A DNA stretch of 64,000 nucleotides, taken from the NCBI RefSeq assembly GCF_007830175.1, contig NZ_VLKH01000001.1, positions 372,001-436,000 of the forward strand, given 5' to 3'. Positions within the stretch are counted from its first letter, which is position 1; each line of letters begins with the position of its first letter. This stretch comes from Sedimentibacter saalensis. GTDB lineage: Bacteria; Bacillota; Clostridia; Tissierellales; Sedimentibacteraceae. Below the pieces are notes generated by a model. The model ran no database searches. It was given only the letters and a program-made list of their open reading frames with translations, and was not told the origin of the DNA. The translations under genes were made by a program, and so were the position numbers. Of this stretch, positions 31,849-41,777 are shown piece after piece.

Positions 31849-32412
31849 TCACTTGATGGTTATTCCATCTGCTTTCAGATAGTAATATGTATTTCCTGAT
31901 TCTTCATAAGAACTAAATACACCTGTTATTTCTATTACAGTATTATCCTTTGGATACTCATCCGGATAAACATGGCTGTTGTCATCCCATATGAATTCTA
32001 TACCATTTTGGCAGCATGCTGTAGCATCACTGATAACGACAAAATGATAATACTTTTCTGTCCCATATACTAATTGGCCTGCATAATATGGCCCGATAAC
32101 CTTTATGGTCTTTCCCAAATATACATCTGGATTGACCATCATATTATATACTTCCGAATAAACCATGGTGCTGCTTAACACAGTCAAATCAACGTCAACA
32201 TCATTTATATCTTTTGTTTCTTCTATATCTGTTTCATTCTTTTCATCATTGTCTTGCAATTTACTTTCCACTTCAGCTGTGCCCTGTATAGTGCCATCTT
32301 GTTTATTTGCTATCTCTTCCACCATACTTGTATCTTTTCCGCATGCGGACATAACCATAGTCAAAATCAATATTATGCATGATGCTATTGTTTTTTTCAC
32401 TATTATTGACAT
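31849..32412 (-). CDS. Accessory lipoprotein of the metal uptake operon
   Basis: A 187-residue lipoprotein (signal peptide ending MSACGK). After an acidic linker the C-terminal ~110 residues look like an OB-fold-type domain (NPDVYLGKTIKVIGPYY, FVVISDATACC, IEITGVFSSYEE). The double Cys could bind a metal. The start is the ATG at 32412 following AGCAGGAGGAA; it overlaps the permease stop by 10 bases, implying translational coupling. A function in metal capture at the surface is inferred only from its operon. Confidence 0.75.
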   Translation of the reverse strand: MSIIVKKTIASCIILILTMVMSACGKDTSMVEEIANKQDGTIQGTAEVESKLQDNDEKNETDIEETKDINDVDVDLTVLSSTMVYSEVYNMMVNPDVYLGKTIKVIGPYYAGQLVYGTEKYYHFVVISDATACCQNGIEFIWDDNSHVYPDEYPKDNTVIEITGVFSSYEESGNTYYYLKADGITIK

Positions 32413-33263
32413 TGTATCATTCCTCCTGCTAACTTTTCTATTGTGCAAAATATAAAAAACACTAAAATATCAATTGCAACAATTGTGGAACCTACGGGTG
32501 TAGAAGCTAGAATTGATATAATAATTCCACTACCAGCGGCAATTACAGAAATAACCGCTGAACACAATATGACTGCACTGAAATTTTTAAATACTCTCAT
32601 GGCGGATAATGCCGGAAAAATAATAAGTGCAGATATTAGCAAGGAACCCACCAGATTCATTGCAAGCACAATGATAATTGCTGTAATAACAGCAATTATG
32701 AGATTATAAAAACCTGTATTCGTACCGGTTGCCTGGGAAAATGTCTCATCAAATGTAATTGCTAAAATTTTATTGTAAAACAAAAGGAAGGAAATCACCA
32801 CAACAATGGACATAATAACACATAGCCATACTTCAGCCATAGTTAAAGTTAGTATGGATGTTGACCCAAAAAGAGTGCTGCAAACATCGCCCGATATGTT
32901 AGAAGACTTTGAAAAAAGATTCATGAGTAGGTAACCAATTGCTAATGTACCCACTGATATCATGGCAAGTGAGGCATCTCCATTAATTTTTTTATTCTGT
33001 CCGCTTTTTAGCAATAGCACGGCTGATATGATAGTCACAGGCATTACAATAACAGCATCATTTGTAAGTCCGAATACAGAGGCAACAGCCATTCCCCCGA
33101 AAGCCACGTGAGAAAGCCCATCTCCAATGAAAGAAAACCTCTTCAATACCAATGTTACTCCAAGCAATGAAGAACAAAGCGCTATCAATACACCTACAAT
33201 CATCGCATACCTAACAAATGGAAATGTAAAATAATGCAATAAAGTACCTGTAATTCCATTCAT
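32403..33263 (-). CDS. Zinc/manganese-type ABC transporter permease
   Basis: A 286-residue integral membrane protein of the ZnuB/MntB/TroC family with about eight or nine membrane segments. The motif RFSFIGDGLSHVAFGGMAVA is characteristic of this ABC-3 permease family. It pairs with the ATPase at 33260 (ATGA overlap) and the binding lipoprotein at 34031 to import a divalent metal, most likely Zn or Mn. The start has GGGAGGAATAA. Confidence 0.92.
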   Translation of the reverse strand: MNGITGTLLHYFTFPFVRYAMIVGVLIALCSSLLGVTLVLKRFSFIGDGLSHVAFGGMAVASVFGLTNDAVIVMPVTIISAVLLLKSGQNKKINGDASLAMISVGTLAIGYLLMNLFSKSSNISGDVCSTLFGSTSILTLTMAEVWLCVIMSIVVVISFLLFYNKILAITFDETFSQATGTNTGFYNLIIAVITAIIIVLAMNLVGSLLISALIIFPALSAMRVFKNFSAVILCSAVISVIAAGSGIIISILASTPVGSTIVAIDILVFFIFCTIEKLAGGMIQCQ

Positions 33264-33973
33264 TTGCTTATTCCTCCCTGAATATTTGTTTGAAACCCCT
33301 TACCGCTTATCACATATTCTTCTTTCTTTCCAAAAAACAGAGGAATATTGCTAACATGCAGAATATGTGTTGCATACTTCACTGTTGCTTCTATATCATG
33401 TGATACCATAACAACTGTAATGCCATCCTTTTTATTCAATCTATAGATCAATTCATACATTTCATTGGTTACTTTAGGATCAAGTCCAGCCACTGGCTCA
33501 TCCAAAAGAAGCATCTTCTTTGTTGCACACAATGCCCTTGCAAGTAAAACTCTTTGCTGCTGACCTCCTGACAGTTCCCTATAACATTTTTTCGACAGAT
33601 TGCTGATTCCAAGTCTTTCCATATTTTCCACTGCCAACTGTTTCTCTTCTCTGGTATAAAACGGTCTCAGGCCGCATCTGTTCAAGCAGCCTGACAATAC
33701 AATCTCCCATACAGATGCAGGAAAATCCTTCTGAACCACCGTCTGTTGTGGAAGATATCCTATTTCTGTTGGTTTCAGTCCATCACCTACAGTAATTTGC
33801 CCGGAGACAGGCGATTTCAGGTTAAGAAGTGCCTTTATGAGAGTACTTTTTCCTGCACCATTCTCACCAATAATACATAAATAATCTCCCTCATTTATTT
33901 CAAAATTCAAATGTTCTGTTACAATACTACCTTCATATCCCAGCGAAACATCATTACAGATAATCTGAGCCAT
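33260..33973 (-). CDS. Zinc/manganese-type ABC transporter ATP-binding protein
   Basis: A 237-residue ABC ATPase. Walker A is GENGAGKST, the signature LSGGQQQR, Walker B MLLLDEPVAGLD and the switch His is in VSHD. It energises the metal permease encoded next, whose start codon overlaps this gene's stop. Length and motifs match ZnuC/MntB-type ATPases. The ribosome site AAGAGGT is 8 bases upstream of ATG. Confidence 0.93.
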   Translation of the reverse strand: MAQIICNDVSLGYEGSIVTEHLNFEINEGDYLCIIGENGAGKSTLIKALLNLKSPVSGQITVGDGLKPTEIGYLPQQTVVQKDFPASVWEIVLSGCLNRCGLRPFYTREEKQLAVENMERLGISNLSKKCYRELSGGQQQRVLLARALCATKKMLLLDEPVAGLDPKVTNEMYELIYRLNKKDGITVVMVSHDIEATVKYATHILHVSNIPLFFGKKEEYVISGKGFQTNIQGGISK

Positions 33974-34030
33974 AATAAAACCTCTTTTCTTGTTGTCTAT
34001 ATTAATTATAATGCTTTAAAATCAATAATT

Positions 34031-35020
34031 CTAATTCAATGCTTCTTTTAGTATCGCTAAATTACTTTCCATAATGGAAATATAATTTGTACCATTTACT
34101 ACATCTTGTGATGTAACAGATTGCATAGAATTCATAACAAGAATTTTCTGGTTTTTACTCTTTGTATTATTGACAACAGTCTGTGCTATTGATTTGTCTG
34201 AACTTTCAATTACGCAAATTGACGAAAGATCAAGTTCATCCATTTTTTCTGATAGAAATAAGATAGTTCCAAAGCTTGCCTCTGTTTCAGCAGAGCAACC
34301 TAAAAAAGCAGCATAATAATCAAGTCCGTAATCATCAACCATGTAACGAAATGGGAACCTGTCTCCAAACAATACAGTTGAACGCACTGAATTATCCACT
34401 GTTTTTTTGTAGTCCGAATCAAGTGCTGACAGTCTATCTATGTAAGTCTCTAAGTTTTTCTTATAATACTCACTATTATCTGCATCAAGTGTTGAAATAG
34501 AAGTACAGATTGAATTACATATCAACTGTGCATTTTTAAGAGAAAGCCATACATGCTCGTCATACTCAATCTCTTCACCATGACCTTCTTCAGCTTCTTC
34601 AACTTCCATTCCTTCAGTTACTTCTTCTTCTTTAGCAGAATCCCCAATTACCTCAATTAAGTTAATTACCTGCATTTCTTTGTTCGTTGCTTCTGCCAGA
34701 GCATCTTCTACCCACCCATCTGACTCACCGCCAACATAGATGAATACATCACAACCTGCAATTTTTGAAATATCTTCCGCTGTAGGCTGATAGCTGTGAA
34801 GATCCATACCATCATCCAATAAAAGTGTAAGATTAATGTGGTCTGCCTTATCTCCAATTATCTCTCTCACCCAGTCATATTGCGGAAAAGTAGTACATAC
34901 AACACTTAACTTGTCAGAATTGTCACCTTTTGATGAACCACTTCCAGATGCTTTACTGCATCCAAACAAAGTGCACATGCAAACGCAAAGCACCAGTACA
35001 ATTATTAAATTCTTCTTCAT
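34031..35020 (-). CDS. Metal-binding lipoprotein of ABC transporter (ZnuA-like)
   Basis: A 329-residue substrate-binding lipoprotein (lipobox LFGCSK). Metal ligands of the ZnuA/TroA family are visible: His in DLHSYQPTAEDI, His in YDEHVWLSL, and the later FGDRFPFRYM and ESSDKS regions. A short acidic stretch with a single His (EEAEEGHGEEIEYDEH) sits where ZnuA proteins often have a His-rich loop. The start is the ATG at 35020 after AGGAGGTA. It binds Zn or Mn outside the membrane for the permease downstream. Confidence 0.9.
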   Translation of the reverse strand: MKKNLIIVLVLCVCMCTLFGCSKASGSGSSKGDNSDKLSVVCTTFPQYDWVREIIGDKADHINLTLLLDDGMDLHSYQPTAEDISKIAGCDVFIYVGGESDGWVEDALAEATNKEMQVINLIEVIGDSAKEEEVTEGMEVEEAEEGHGEEIEYDEHVWLSLKNAQLICNSICTSISTLDADNSEYYKKNLETYIDRLSALDSDYKKTVDNSVRSTVLFGDRFPFRYMVDDYGLDYYAAFLGCSAETEASFGTILFLSEKMDELDLSSICVIESSDKSIAQTVVNNTKSKNQKILVMNSMQSVTSQDVVNGTNYISIMESNLAILKEALN

Positions 35021-35125
35021 TTTTAATACCTCCTGAATTAACAACATTAAAATATCTAAAACCAATTTTTGAGTACATAAACATCACCAGATATATACCT
35101 GGTGTAAACAGTCATTCCTCGTAAG

Positions 35126-35425
35126 TTAATTCAGAAGTTCTACTTTCAATGATATTAAAGTTATGCCTGAATGGCAAATGACATCCTCAGAGGGACAAAT
35201 AGATAATGCTGTAACAAAGACTATTAATGCATATAATGCTGCAATAATAAAAATTTTAGAAATGTTTATATTATGAATTGAAAACCCAATTTGTGCGCAA
35301 ATATGGCAATCCACTCCGATACATTCATGATTCATATGACCTGCTATGTAAAAAAAGGAAGTAACCGGTACGAATAATAAGGCAATACATAAAATAAGTA
35401 ATAATATTTTTTTACTTCTTTTCAT
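35126..35425 (-). CDS. Small membrane protein with Cys/His loop, first gene of metal operon
   Basis: A 99-residue protein with two hydrophobic segments (residues ~7-28 and ~53-75) and a loop HMNHECIGVDCHICAQI whose His and Cys residues could bind zinc. Similar small proteins appear before zinc uptake genes in other Firmicutes as I recall. It could sense or hand over metal; this is inference. The start follows AAAGGAGTGG. It is the promoter-proximal gene of the operon, with a palindrome in its leader. Confidence 0.75.
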   Translation of the reverse strand: MKRSKKILLLILCIALLFVPVTSFFYIAGHMNHECIGVDCHICAQIGFSIHNINISKIFIIAALYALIVFVTALSICPSEDVICHSGITLISLKVELLN

Positions 35426-35451
35426 ACCACCACTCCTTTCTGCTATATAAG

Positions 35452-35546
35452 AATATGTCTCATTAAAGAAACATATTACTCTGAAAGATATGAATTTTAA
35501 ATGCAGATTTACTGTATATTATAATGTTATATTAAATACTTGTCAA
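35452..35546 (-). promoter_or_regulatory. Promoter and operator-like palindrome of the metal operon
   Basis: Minus strand TTGACA (35546-35541), 17-base spacer, TATAAT (35523-35518). Downstream, AATATGTCTC-N6-GAAACATATT (35452-35477) is an almost perfect 10-bp inverted repeat in the leader, a candidate site for a Fur- or MntR-type metalloregulator not encoded here. Confidence 0.65.
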
Positions 35547-35593
35547 ACAGTAGATATCATCTTCCCCTGCGTAATGAGCATATGACATATATT

Positions 35594-35637
35594 AAATATA
35601 AAGACTAAGCAAATTAGTTTGCTTTGTCTTTATATTT
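35594..35637 (-). terminator. Long hairpin downstream of the HD gene
   Basis: AAATATAAAGAC/GTCTTTATATTT perfect 12-bp outer stem with an inner GCAAA/TTTGC stem. T-run on the minus strand is weak. Confidence 0.6.
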
Positions 35638-35675
35638 TGGAGGATTACTTGTTATTTCTTTATATTTTTAATTAC

Positions 35676-36335
35676 TTATAAAAGCTCCACTTCATTTATG
35701 ACTAGTTTAAATCTCAGTTTTAAATAGTCCGCAGCCTTTCTGCAAAGCAGCATTCTTCCTAAAAATATTTCAAAATAGTCCATAACTGCGCATATTTTTG
35801 TATCTATCGTCAAGTTCAGCACTATTTCATTATTTTCTACATTTAATATAAGGTTTGATTTTTCCACAGAATAATTGACTCTGTCATGTATGTCAAAAGT
35901 TGAAAAATCTCTGTTCCTTACTCTTGAACGGCGCACATCACTTTTATCTGCCAATATTAATGCTGAGGCAACTTCATTTACAGGAACTGCCGTAGACTCA
36001 TCATGATTGCCTACAGCTGAAATAATTGTTGCAATTTCAGCCACATCCATACCCATATTATCCAATATTCGAAATGCCATTATTGCTCCTGTCTGAGCAT
36101 GATCTATTCTGTTCACAACATTGCCAATATCATGCATGTAGCCGGCAATGCTTGCAAGTTCCGTGGTTCTTTCATCATACCCAAGTTTTTCAAGTATGTC
36201 CTTTGCCTCACTTGCTGTCTTAGTAACATGAGCTAATGAATGCTCTGTATATCCTAAAGCAGCAAGTGAATCATCCGCTTTTTTAATATATGTGTTTATT
36301 TCTTTGCTGTTTTTTATGTCTTCAAAATTAATCAT
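35676..36335 (-). CDS. HD-domain phosphohydrolase
   Basis: A 219-residue cytoplasmic HD protein. The metal motif is spread over SLAHVTK, GYMHDIGN, DHAQTG and GNHDE with a final ILADKSD, matching the H...HD...D pattern. HD proteins hydrolyse nucleotides, phosphoesters or second messengers; the substrate is not predictable. The C-terminal ~70 residues are a strand-rich extension. The start has GAAAGGAT. It is divergent from phoA. Confidence 0.85.
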   Translation of the reverse strand: MINFEDIKNSKEINTYIKKADDSLAALGYTEHSLAHVTKTASEAKDILEKLGYDERTTELASIAGYMHDIGNVVNRIDHAQTGAIMAFRILDNMGMDVAEIATIISAVGNHDESTAVPVNEVASALILADKSDVRRSRVRNRDFSTFDIHDRVNYSVEKSNLILNVENNEIVLNLTIDTKICAVMDYFEIFLGRMLLCRKAADYLKLRFKLVINEVELL

Positions 36336-36483
36336 AATTTAATCCTTTCAACTAATATTTTATAAATTTAATATAAAGTTGAATTGTATAAACAAATCCA
36401 GCTTATGGTAAAAACAAAGTAAAATTGCTTATTTTCATAGTCTTTCTGCAAAAATCAAAAAAATTCAATTAACATAAGCATCC

Positions 36484-36548
36484 TTTACCAATAAAAAACA
36501 TATTTTTTACAGCCATGCCTAAGTCATTTTACAAACTGCCTATATAAT
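36484..36548 (+). promoter_or_regulatory. Candidate Pho boxes and -10 of the alkaline phosphatase gene
   Basis: TTTACC (36484), AAAACA (36495), TTTACA (36506) and TTTACA (36528) fall in 11-bp register, as PhoP direct repeats do, and TATAAT is at 36543-36548. No good -35 hexamer is present, as expected for an activated promoter. Confidence 0.55.
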
Positions 36549-36577
36549 TGCATTAATTACAATATTAGGAGGAAATT

Positions 36578-38209
36578 ATGAAGTTAAACAGAATTATAAG
36601 CGGGTTGCTGGCAGCGGCAATGACATTTACAATGACAGAAAGCGTACTGGCGGCAGGTATAAATGATGTACATGTTCAAAATGAAGTAAAAAATGTTATT
36701 TTGCTCATACCTGACGGAATGAGTACCGGCGCACTGACATTGTCAAGATGGTACAATGGAGGAAATGAACTTAATTTGGACAGTATGGCATCAGGTCTGG
36801 TCAGAACTTATTCTTCCGATGCTCCCATAGCAGATTCAGCACCTGCAGGAACAGCAATGGCAACAGGATATAAATCACATACAGGGTTTGTTGGAGTATT
36901 GCCTGATGTAAATTCAATGCCCGGTCTTGAGCAACTAAATCCAGATGATAAAAGAAAACCTGTGGCAACAATACTTGAAGCAGCGCAGCTTGACGGGAAG
37001 GCAACAGGAATAATAGCAACAAGCGAAATAATGCATGCAACACCTGCTGATTTTACAGCACATGACCCAAGCAGAAAAAACTATGATTCAATTTCTGAAC
37101 AGCAGGTTTATCAGGAACTTAATGTAGTAATTGGTTCAGGTTCAAAATTTTTCGCTGAAGAAAACAGAAAAGACAATGAAGATCTTATTGCTGAAATAAA
37201 GAAAAATTATCAGTACGTTACTTCTCCAGCTGAACTGAGAAATATAACTAAAGGAAATCTTTGGGCAATGTTTGCTCCTTCAGCATTAGCTTATGATTTT
37301 GACCGCGACCCAGCAAAAGAACCTTCCATTGAAGAAATGACTAAAAAAGCAATTGAACTTTTGTCTCAGGATGAAGATGGATTCTTTCTGATGGTTGAAG
37401 GAAGCAAGGTTGACTGGGCAGCCCATGCAAATGACCCTATAGGCGTAATTTCTGATGTACTGGCATTTGACAAGGCCGTGGGTGCAGCACTGGATTTTGC
37501 AAAGGCTGACGGAAATACACTTGTAATTGCAGCAACTGACCATGGAAACAGCGGAATATCAATAGGAAACAGTTCAACTGACAACAGCTATGACAAAACA
37601 CCTCTCTCAGCATTCATCAATCCTTTAAAACGCGCTTCATTAACCGGTGAAGGAATTGCTTCAAAGCTTAATGCTGATCGTTCAAATGTAGCAGAAGTTA
37701 TGTCACAATACTACGGAATTAATGATTTGACAGCTGAAGAAATTGAAGCAATAAAAAATACCGAGGACGGAGATATGAATTATTCTGTAGGTCCTATGAT
37801 CGGCAAAAGAGCAAATATAGGATTTACAACAAAAGGCCATACCGGAGAAGATGTGACTCTTTATGTATATGCACCTGCAAACATAAGCCAACTGACAGGT
37901 ACAGTTGAGAACACTGATATCGCAGTATATATGGAAAAAGCAATGGGTTTGGACTTAGATCAGGCAACTGACAGGCTCTTTGTGAAAGCAAGAGATGTTT
38001 TCGAATCAAAAGGAGCAAAGGTTGAATTTAATAATTCAGATGTTAACAATCCCGTGTTTATAGTTGAAAAAGACAACATTAAAATTGAAATGCCGATAAA
38101 CAAAAACATAGCATATGTTAATGGAAAAGCAGTTAAACTCGATGGTGTGGTAGTTTTTAACGGAATAAACGTATATGTGCCTCAAAGTGCTGCAGACTTA
38201 ATAAAATAA
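36578..38209 (+). CDS. phoA: Alkaline phosphatase, secreted, with C-terminal Cu-amine-oxidase-like module
   Basis: A 543-residue exported phosphomonoesterase. A signal peptide (residues 1-26) ends VLAAG. Asp46 in IPDGMS is a metal ligand, and Ser87 in ADSAPAGTAMATG is the expected nucleophile. Further metal-site motifs are DFTAHDPS, MVEGSKVDWAAHAND, AATDHGNSG and TKGHTGED. The last ~65 residues (IEMPINKNIAYVNGK...GINVYVPQSAADLI) resemble the copper-amine-oxidase N-terminal-like module also present in the glucosaminidase at 4653. It releases phosphate outside the cell. It has a strong TTAGGAGGA site and likely Pho control. Confidence 0.93.
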   Translation: MKLNRIISGLLAAAMTFTMTESVLAAGINDVHVQNEVKNVILLIPDGMSTGALTLSRWYNGGNELNLDSMASGLVRTYSSDAPIADSAPAGTAMATGYKSHTGFVGVLPDVNSMPGLEQLNPDDKRKPVATILEAAQLDGKATGIIATSEIMHATPADFTAHDPSRKNYDSISEQQVYQELNVVIGSGSKFFAEENRKDNEDLIAEIKKNYQYVTSPAELRNITKGNLWAMFAPSALAYDFDRDPAKEPSIEEMTKKAIELLSQDEDGFFLMVEGSKVDWAAHANDPIGVISDVLAFDKAVGAALDFAKADGNTLVIAATDHGNSGISIGNSSTDNSYDKTPLSAFINPLKRASLTGEGIASKLNADRSNVAEVMSQYYGINDLTAEEIEAIKNTEDGDMNYSVGPMIGKRANIGFTTKGHTGEDVTLYVYAPANISQLTGTVENTDIAVYMEKAMGLDLDQATDRLFVKARDVFESKGAKVEFNNSDVNNPVFIVEKDNIKIEMPINKNIAYVNGKAVKLDGVVVFNGINVYVPQSAADLIK

Positions 38210-38259
38210 CAAAATATCTTAGATATCAGCAATTACAATAATAAAATATGGAGGATAAT

Positions 38260-38439
38260 ATGGGCATGACACATGATGAATTTAAAACTGCTTTTATGAA
38301 AGATCTGGCAGATAGAAAAAAGCAGCAGGACAAGGAGTATGACAACTACTACTCAATTGTGATGTACAGAGTTAAAAAAAGCAAAAATACTTTTAAAAAA
38401 ACAAGGATTTCAACAATGTACCAGGCCGAAAACTTCTGA
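38260..38439 (+). CDS. Small basic protein, paralogue of the ORF at 12330
   Basis: A 59-residue protein beginning MGMTHDEFKTAFMKDLADRK; the centre reads KEYDNYYSIVMYRVKK and the tail is lysine-rich. It shares about half its positions with the product of 12330-12503, including EFKTA, KEY and YR. There is no signal or membrane segment. The ribosome site TGGAGG lies inside a slightly longer open frame, so the ATG at 38260 is used. It starts 50 bases after phoA and is probably co-transcribed with it. The function is unknown; two copies, both beside phosphate genes, point to phosphate metabolism. Confidence 0.82.
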   Translation: MGMTHDEFKTAFMKDLADRKKQQDKEYDNYYSIVMYRVKKSKNTFKKTRISTMYQAENF

Positions 38440-38477
38440 TAAAATTAAACTCTTTAAATGTTGATACCTCAAATATA

Positions 38478-38510
38478 AAATCCGCTTTCAGATATGTCTG
38501 AAGCGGATTT
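38478..38510 (+). terminator. Terminator of phoA and the small ORF
   Basis: AAATCCGCTT(T)CAGA/TCTG(A)AGCGGATTT stem followed by TTATG. Confidence 0.8.
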
Positions 38511-38629
38511 TTATGTATTTACCATTATTTATCTTCAATAATAAAGTCTTAGCATGTGCATGTTAAAATTTAGTAAAAACATAAACATCCGGTCCATTAA
38601 ATTCGTATAGTCGGCTGTTTATATAGAAA

Positions 38630-39520
38630 TTATGGTTCAGTTTTAAAAAACCTTTTAAATAGCTTATTATACAAAAACCTTGCTAAATTTTTTATGTAAA
38701 TACTAGATGTAACTCCATTGGTTATGTGGTTCTTTTTTGAATTTATTTCTATGATGGACTTCAATACAGATTCGTCAATATCTCTAATATTTTCTTCAGG
38801 TCTTTGAAAGTAATACCCTTGTCCATATTGAACACCCAAATTTATAATTGTTTCAAGTTCATCGTATGTTTCAATTCCTTCGGCTATAATTGATATGTTT
38901 GATACCTTTGAAAATTCAACCATACCCTTGACCAATGAATATTTCAATCTGTCCTTGTTTATTCCCCTGATCAAATTCATATCCAGTTTAATGAAGTGGG
39001 GATTTACATCACTTATGAGATTTAATCCTGAATAACCGGATCCGGCATCATCAATAGCTATGCTGTAATCCTGATTTTTGTAATAAGATATAGTTGATTT
39101 AAAGCTGCTGATATCTGTTATTACATTCTTTTCTGTTATTTCAAAAATAATACTCTTGGGATCGATGTTGTATTGTCTTAAGAAATCTTTGGTAAATCCC
39201 CTTTTAAATGTTTCATCATGCATTATGCTTGGATTTACATTTATAAAAAGCTTCTTGCTGTACGGCGGAATCATGAATATGAACGCAGCTTCCAGTGCTT
39301 TAGTCCTGCATAAAAGCTCTAATTGCCACAGGCAGTTATACTTTATTGCAGCGTTAAACAACATATCCGGATTCTTTATTTCGCTTTCGCAAGTTATTCT
39401 GCTAAGAGCTTCATGACCATATACGCTTCCATTTCTTAAACATATAATCGGTTGAAAAACGGTCTTTATTTTCTTGTTATCAATTACATAATCCAATGCT
39501 TCTTTTATTTTATCTGACAT
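38630..39520 (-). CDS. EAL-domain cyclic-di-GMP phosphodiesterase
   Basis: A 296-residue soluble protein made almost entirely of an EAL domain. Catalytic motifs are kept: HEALSR (EAL), FINVNPS, FEITEKN, IDDAGSGYSG (usually DDFGTG) with IKLDMNLIRG, and AEGIET. It should hydrolyse c-di-GMP to pGpG. No sensor domain or membrane anchor is present. The start has ACGGAGAAG. It is divergent from a chemoreceptor, so it may adjust motility or attachment. Confidence 0.9.
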   Translation of the reverse strand: MSDKIKEALDYVIDNKKIKTVFQPIICLRNGSVYGHEALSRITCESEIKNPDMLFNAAIKYNCLWQLELLCRTKALEAAFIFMIPPYSKKLFINVNPSIMHDETFKRGFTKDFLRQYNIDPKSIIFEITEKNVITDISSFKSTISYYKNQDYSIAIDDAGSGYSGLNLISDVNPHFIKLDMNLIRGINKDRLKYSLVKGMVEFSKVSNISIIAEGIETYDELETIINLGVQYGQGYYFQRPEENIRDIDESVLKSIIEINSKKNHITNGVTSSIYIKNLARFLYNKLFKRFFKTEP

Positions 39521-39763
39521 ATCTCTTCTCCGTATGCAATAATATTTTAAATTTTATCATACGTAAAATAATTTAATATTCAATAAGATGTAATTTTTTC
39601 GTAAATTGCTTGTAAAAGTGCAATTAAAACGCTCCGACTTAAAAAATCATGCTTCTTAAATCAAATAATACACAATTTTTACATTTTTTATCACATGTAT
39701 TTACCTTTCCTGTTTATATTGAATCAATGAGACAATACAATGCATATTCGAGAGGAGACAAGT

Positions 39764-41557
39764 ATGTACAAAAAAGTTCAACAACTGAAAATAAGAAAAG
39801 CAGTCAATTTTAAATCTATAAATACATTCATCAAAAGCCTGAAAATATTACACCATGCTAAAACTAAGACAAAAGATGCTAAAGTTTCAGAAAAAAACAT
39901 ATTCAATGACCTTAAATTAGGTACAAAGCTAACTATTTCATTTGCTGCATTAATATTACTTTTTATTGTTCCTATTTCCATAAGCCTCTACAACTTTAAC
40001 GAAACCGCTGAGTTACTCAGCAAAACAAATGAAGTAACAATACCTGAAATATATCTGGCCTCTTCAGTGTCAAAAGGCCTGAAAAACATTGAAAAGAATC
40101 TGTATGCATCAACATTGACAGACAATATTACAAAAAAGGAAGAATATCGTTCTATAAGCAATGATTTATATAATCAAATGACATATAACATGAAAGAATT
40201 AGAAAGGCTCCTTGTGACTGATACAGATAGAGTTAAAGATACTGTACAACTTCTGGAAAAAGAAGCAGCAATCAGGGATGAGGTTATGAATCTCAAGTAT
40301 AAAAGCGATGCCACAAGACTTATTTTTAATTCCTATGAACCTGTTATAAATGATATCAATAGAAATTTAAATGAAATAACAGACGGCATAAACCTTATAT
40401 CGCAGGAAGCCGCGAATAAATCAAATGTAAGTGTTAGATTTTCATTTTTATTAACTGTTTTGATGACCCTGGCTGCAGTTTTATTAGGTTTTATTATTAC
40501 CAAAATGATTTCAGGCAGCATAGTAGCGCCAGTCAGTGAAATTGAGGCTTTGGCTAAAGCCTTGTCAGACGGCAATTTAAATTACAAAATAACATATACA
40601 TCAAAGAATGAACTGGGAAAATTAGCTGAAAGCATGAAAAAATCCATGAATACATTAACATTATACATAAAGGAAATAGATGAAGTTATGAATGAGTTAT
40701 CTAAAGGAAATTTGAACATAAAAATACGCCAGAGTTTTACGGGAGACTTTGAAAGAATAGAGTATTCTATTACAGAATCCGTACAGATGCTTTCAAAAAC
40801 AATAAAAAGCATAAATGAATTATCCTCAGAAGTATCAAAAAGATCGGAAAATATATCATTAAGTTCGCAAAAAATTGCCGAAGGCGCCACTGAACAGGCA
40901 GGTTCAATAGAAGAGTCGTCAGCAGCAATAGAAGAAATTTTTGTTCATGTTAGAGATAATGCTAAAAACACTTCCATTGCAAGCAATAAATTAATTACTA
41001 TGGGCAATGAAATCTCTGATTGCAATAAAAGAATGGAAGAAATGGTTGCTGCAATGACAGAAATCAAAAATAAATCAAATGAAGTAGGAAAAATAGTTAA
41101 ACTCATTGATGACATAGCCTTTCAAACTAACATTCTTGCATTGAATGCAGCTGTTGAAGCAGCACATGCAGGTACAGCAGGCAAGGGATTTTCCGTAGTT
41201 GCAGAAGAAGTTAGAAACCTTGCAGTCAGAAGCTCAGAAGCTGCTAAAAACACCTCCGTTCTTATAGAGGAAACAATAAAAGCTGTAGTAAATGGAAATG
41301 AAATTGCTGACAAAACTGCTGCAACCCTTAATAATATTGTAGAAAGTTCAAAACATGTGGCTGATAAAGTAAAAGAAATTTCAAAAGCATCAGAAGAGCA
41401 ATCTGTCAGCATTGAACAAATTAAAGTTGGAGTAGAACAAATCGCCGCAGTTGTACAAGTAAATTCTGCCGCTGCAGATAAAGCCTCAGAAGCATGTGAT
41501 GATTTGTTTTCTCAGGCAAATACGCTTAATGATTTGGTGTGCGGGTTTAGCTTTTGA
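39764..41557 (+). CDS. Methyl-accepting chemotaxis protein
   Basis: A 597-residue receptor. An unusually long N-terminal cytoplasmic part (~48 residues, basic) precedes TM1 ([19 protein letters not shown]). The extracellular ~150 residues are four-helix-bundle-like, TM2 is [19 protein letters not shown], then a HAMP domain and the methylation helices follow. The signalling tip reads [19 protein letters not shown]. It signals to CheA. No che genes are nearby. The start is the ATG at 39764 after GAGAGGAGA; a longer frame starting at 39740 lacks a ribosome site. Confidence 0.93.
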   Translation: MYKKVQQLKIRKAVNFKSINTFIKSLKILHHAKTKTKDAKVSEKNIFNDLKLGTKLTISFAALILLFIVPISISLYNFNETAELLSKTNEVTIPEIYLASSVSKGLKNIEKNLYASTLTDNITKKEEYRSISNDLYNQMTYNMKELERLLVTDTDRVKDTVQLLEKEAAIRDEVMNLKYKSDATRLIFNSYEPVINDINRNLNEITDGINLISQEAANKSNVSVRFSFLLTVLMTLAAVLLGFIITKMISGSIVAPVSEIEALAKALSDGNLNYKITYTSKNELGKLAESMKKSMNTLTLYIKEIDEVMNELSKGNLNIKIRQSFTGDFERIEYSITESVQMLSKTIKSINELSSEVSKRSENISLSSQKIAEGATEQAGSIEESSAAIEEIFVHVRDNAKNTSIASNKLITMGNEISDCNKRMEEMVAAMTEIKNKSNEVGKIVKLIDDIAFQTNILALNAAVEAAHAGTAGKGFSVVAEEVRNLAVRSSEAAKNTSVLIEETIKAVVNGNEIADKTAATLNNIVESSKHVADKVKEISKASEEQSVSIEQIKVGVEQIAAVVQVNSAAADKASEACDDLFSQANTLNDLVCGFSF

Positions 41558-41573
41558 CTAAACCCATACTCCC

Positions 41574-41768
<195 letters not shown>

Positions 41769-41777
41769 TTATATTTA

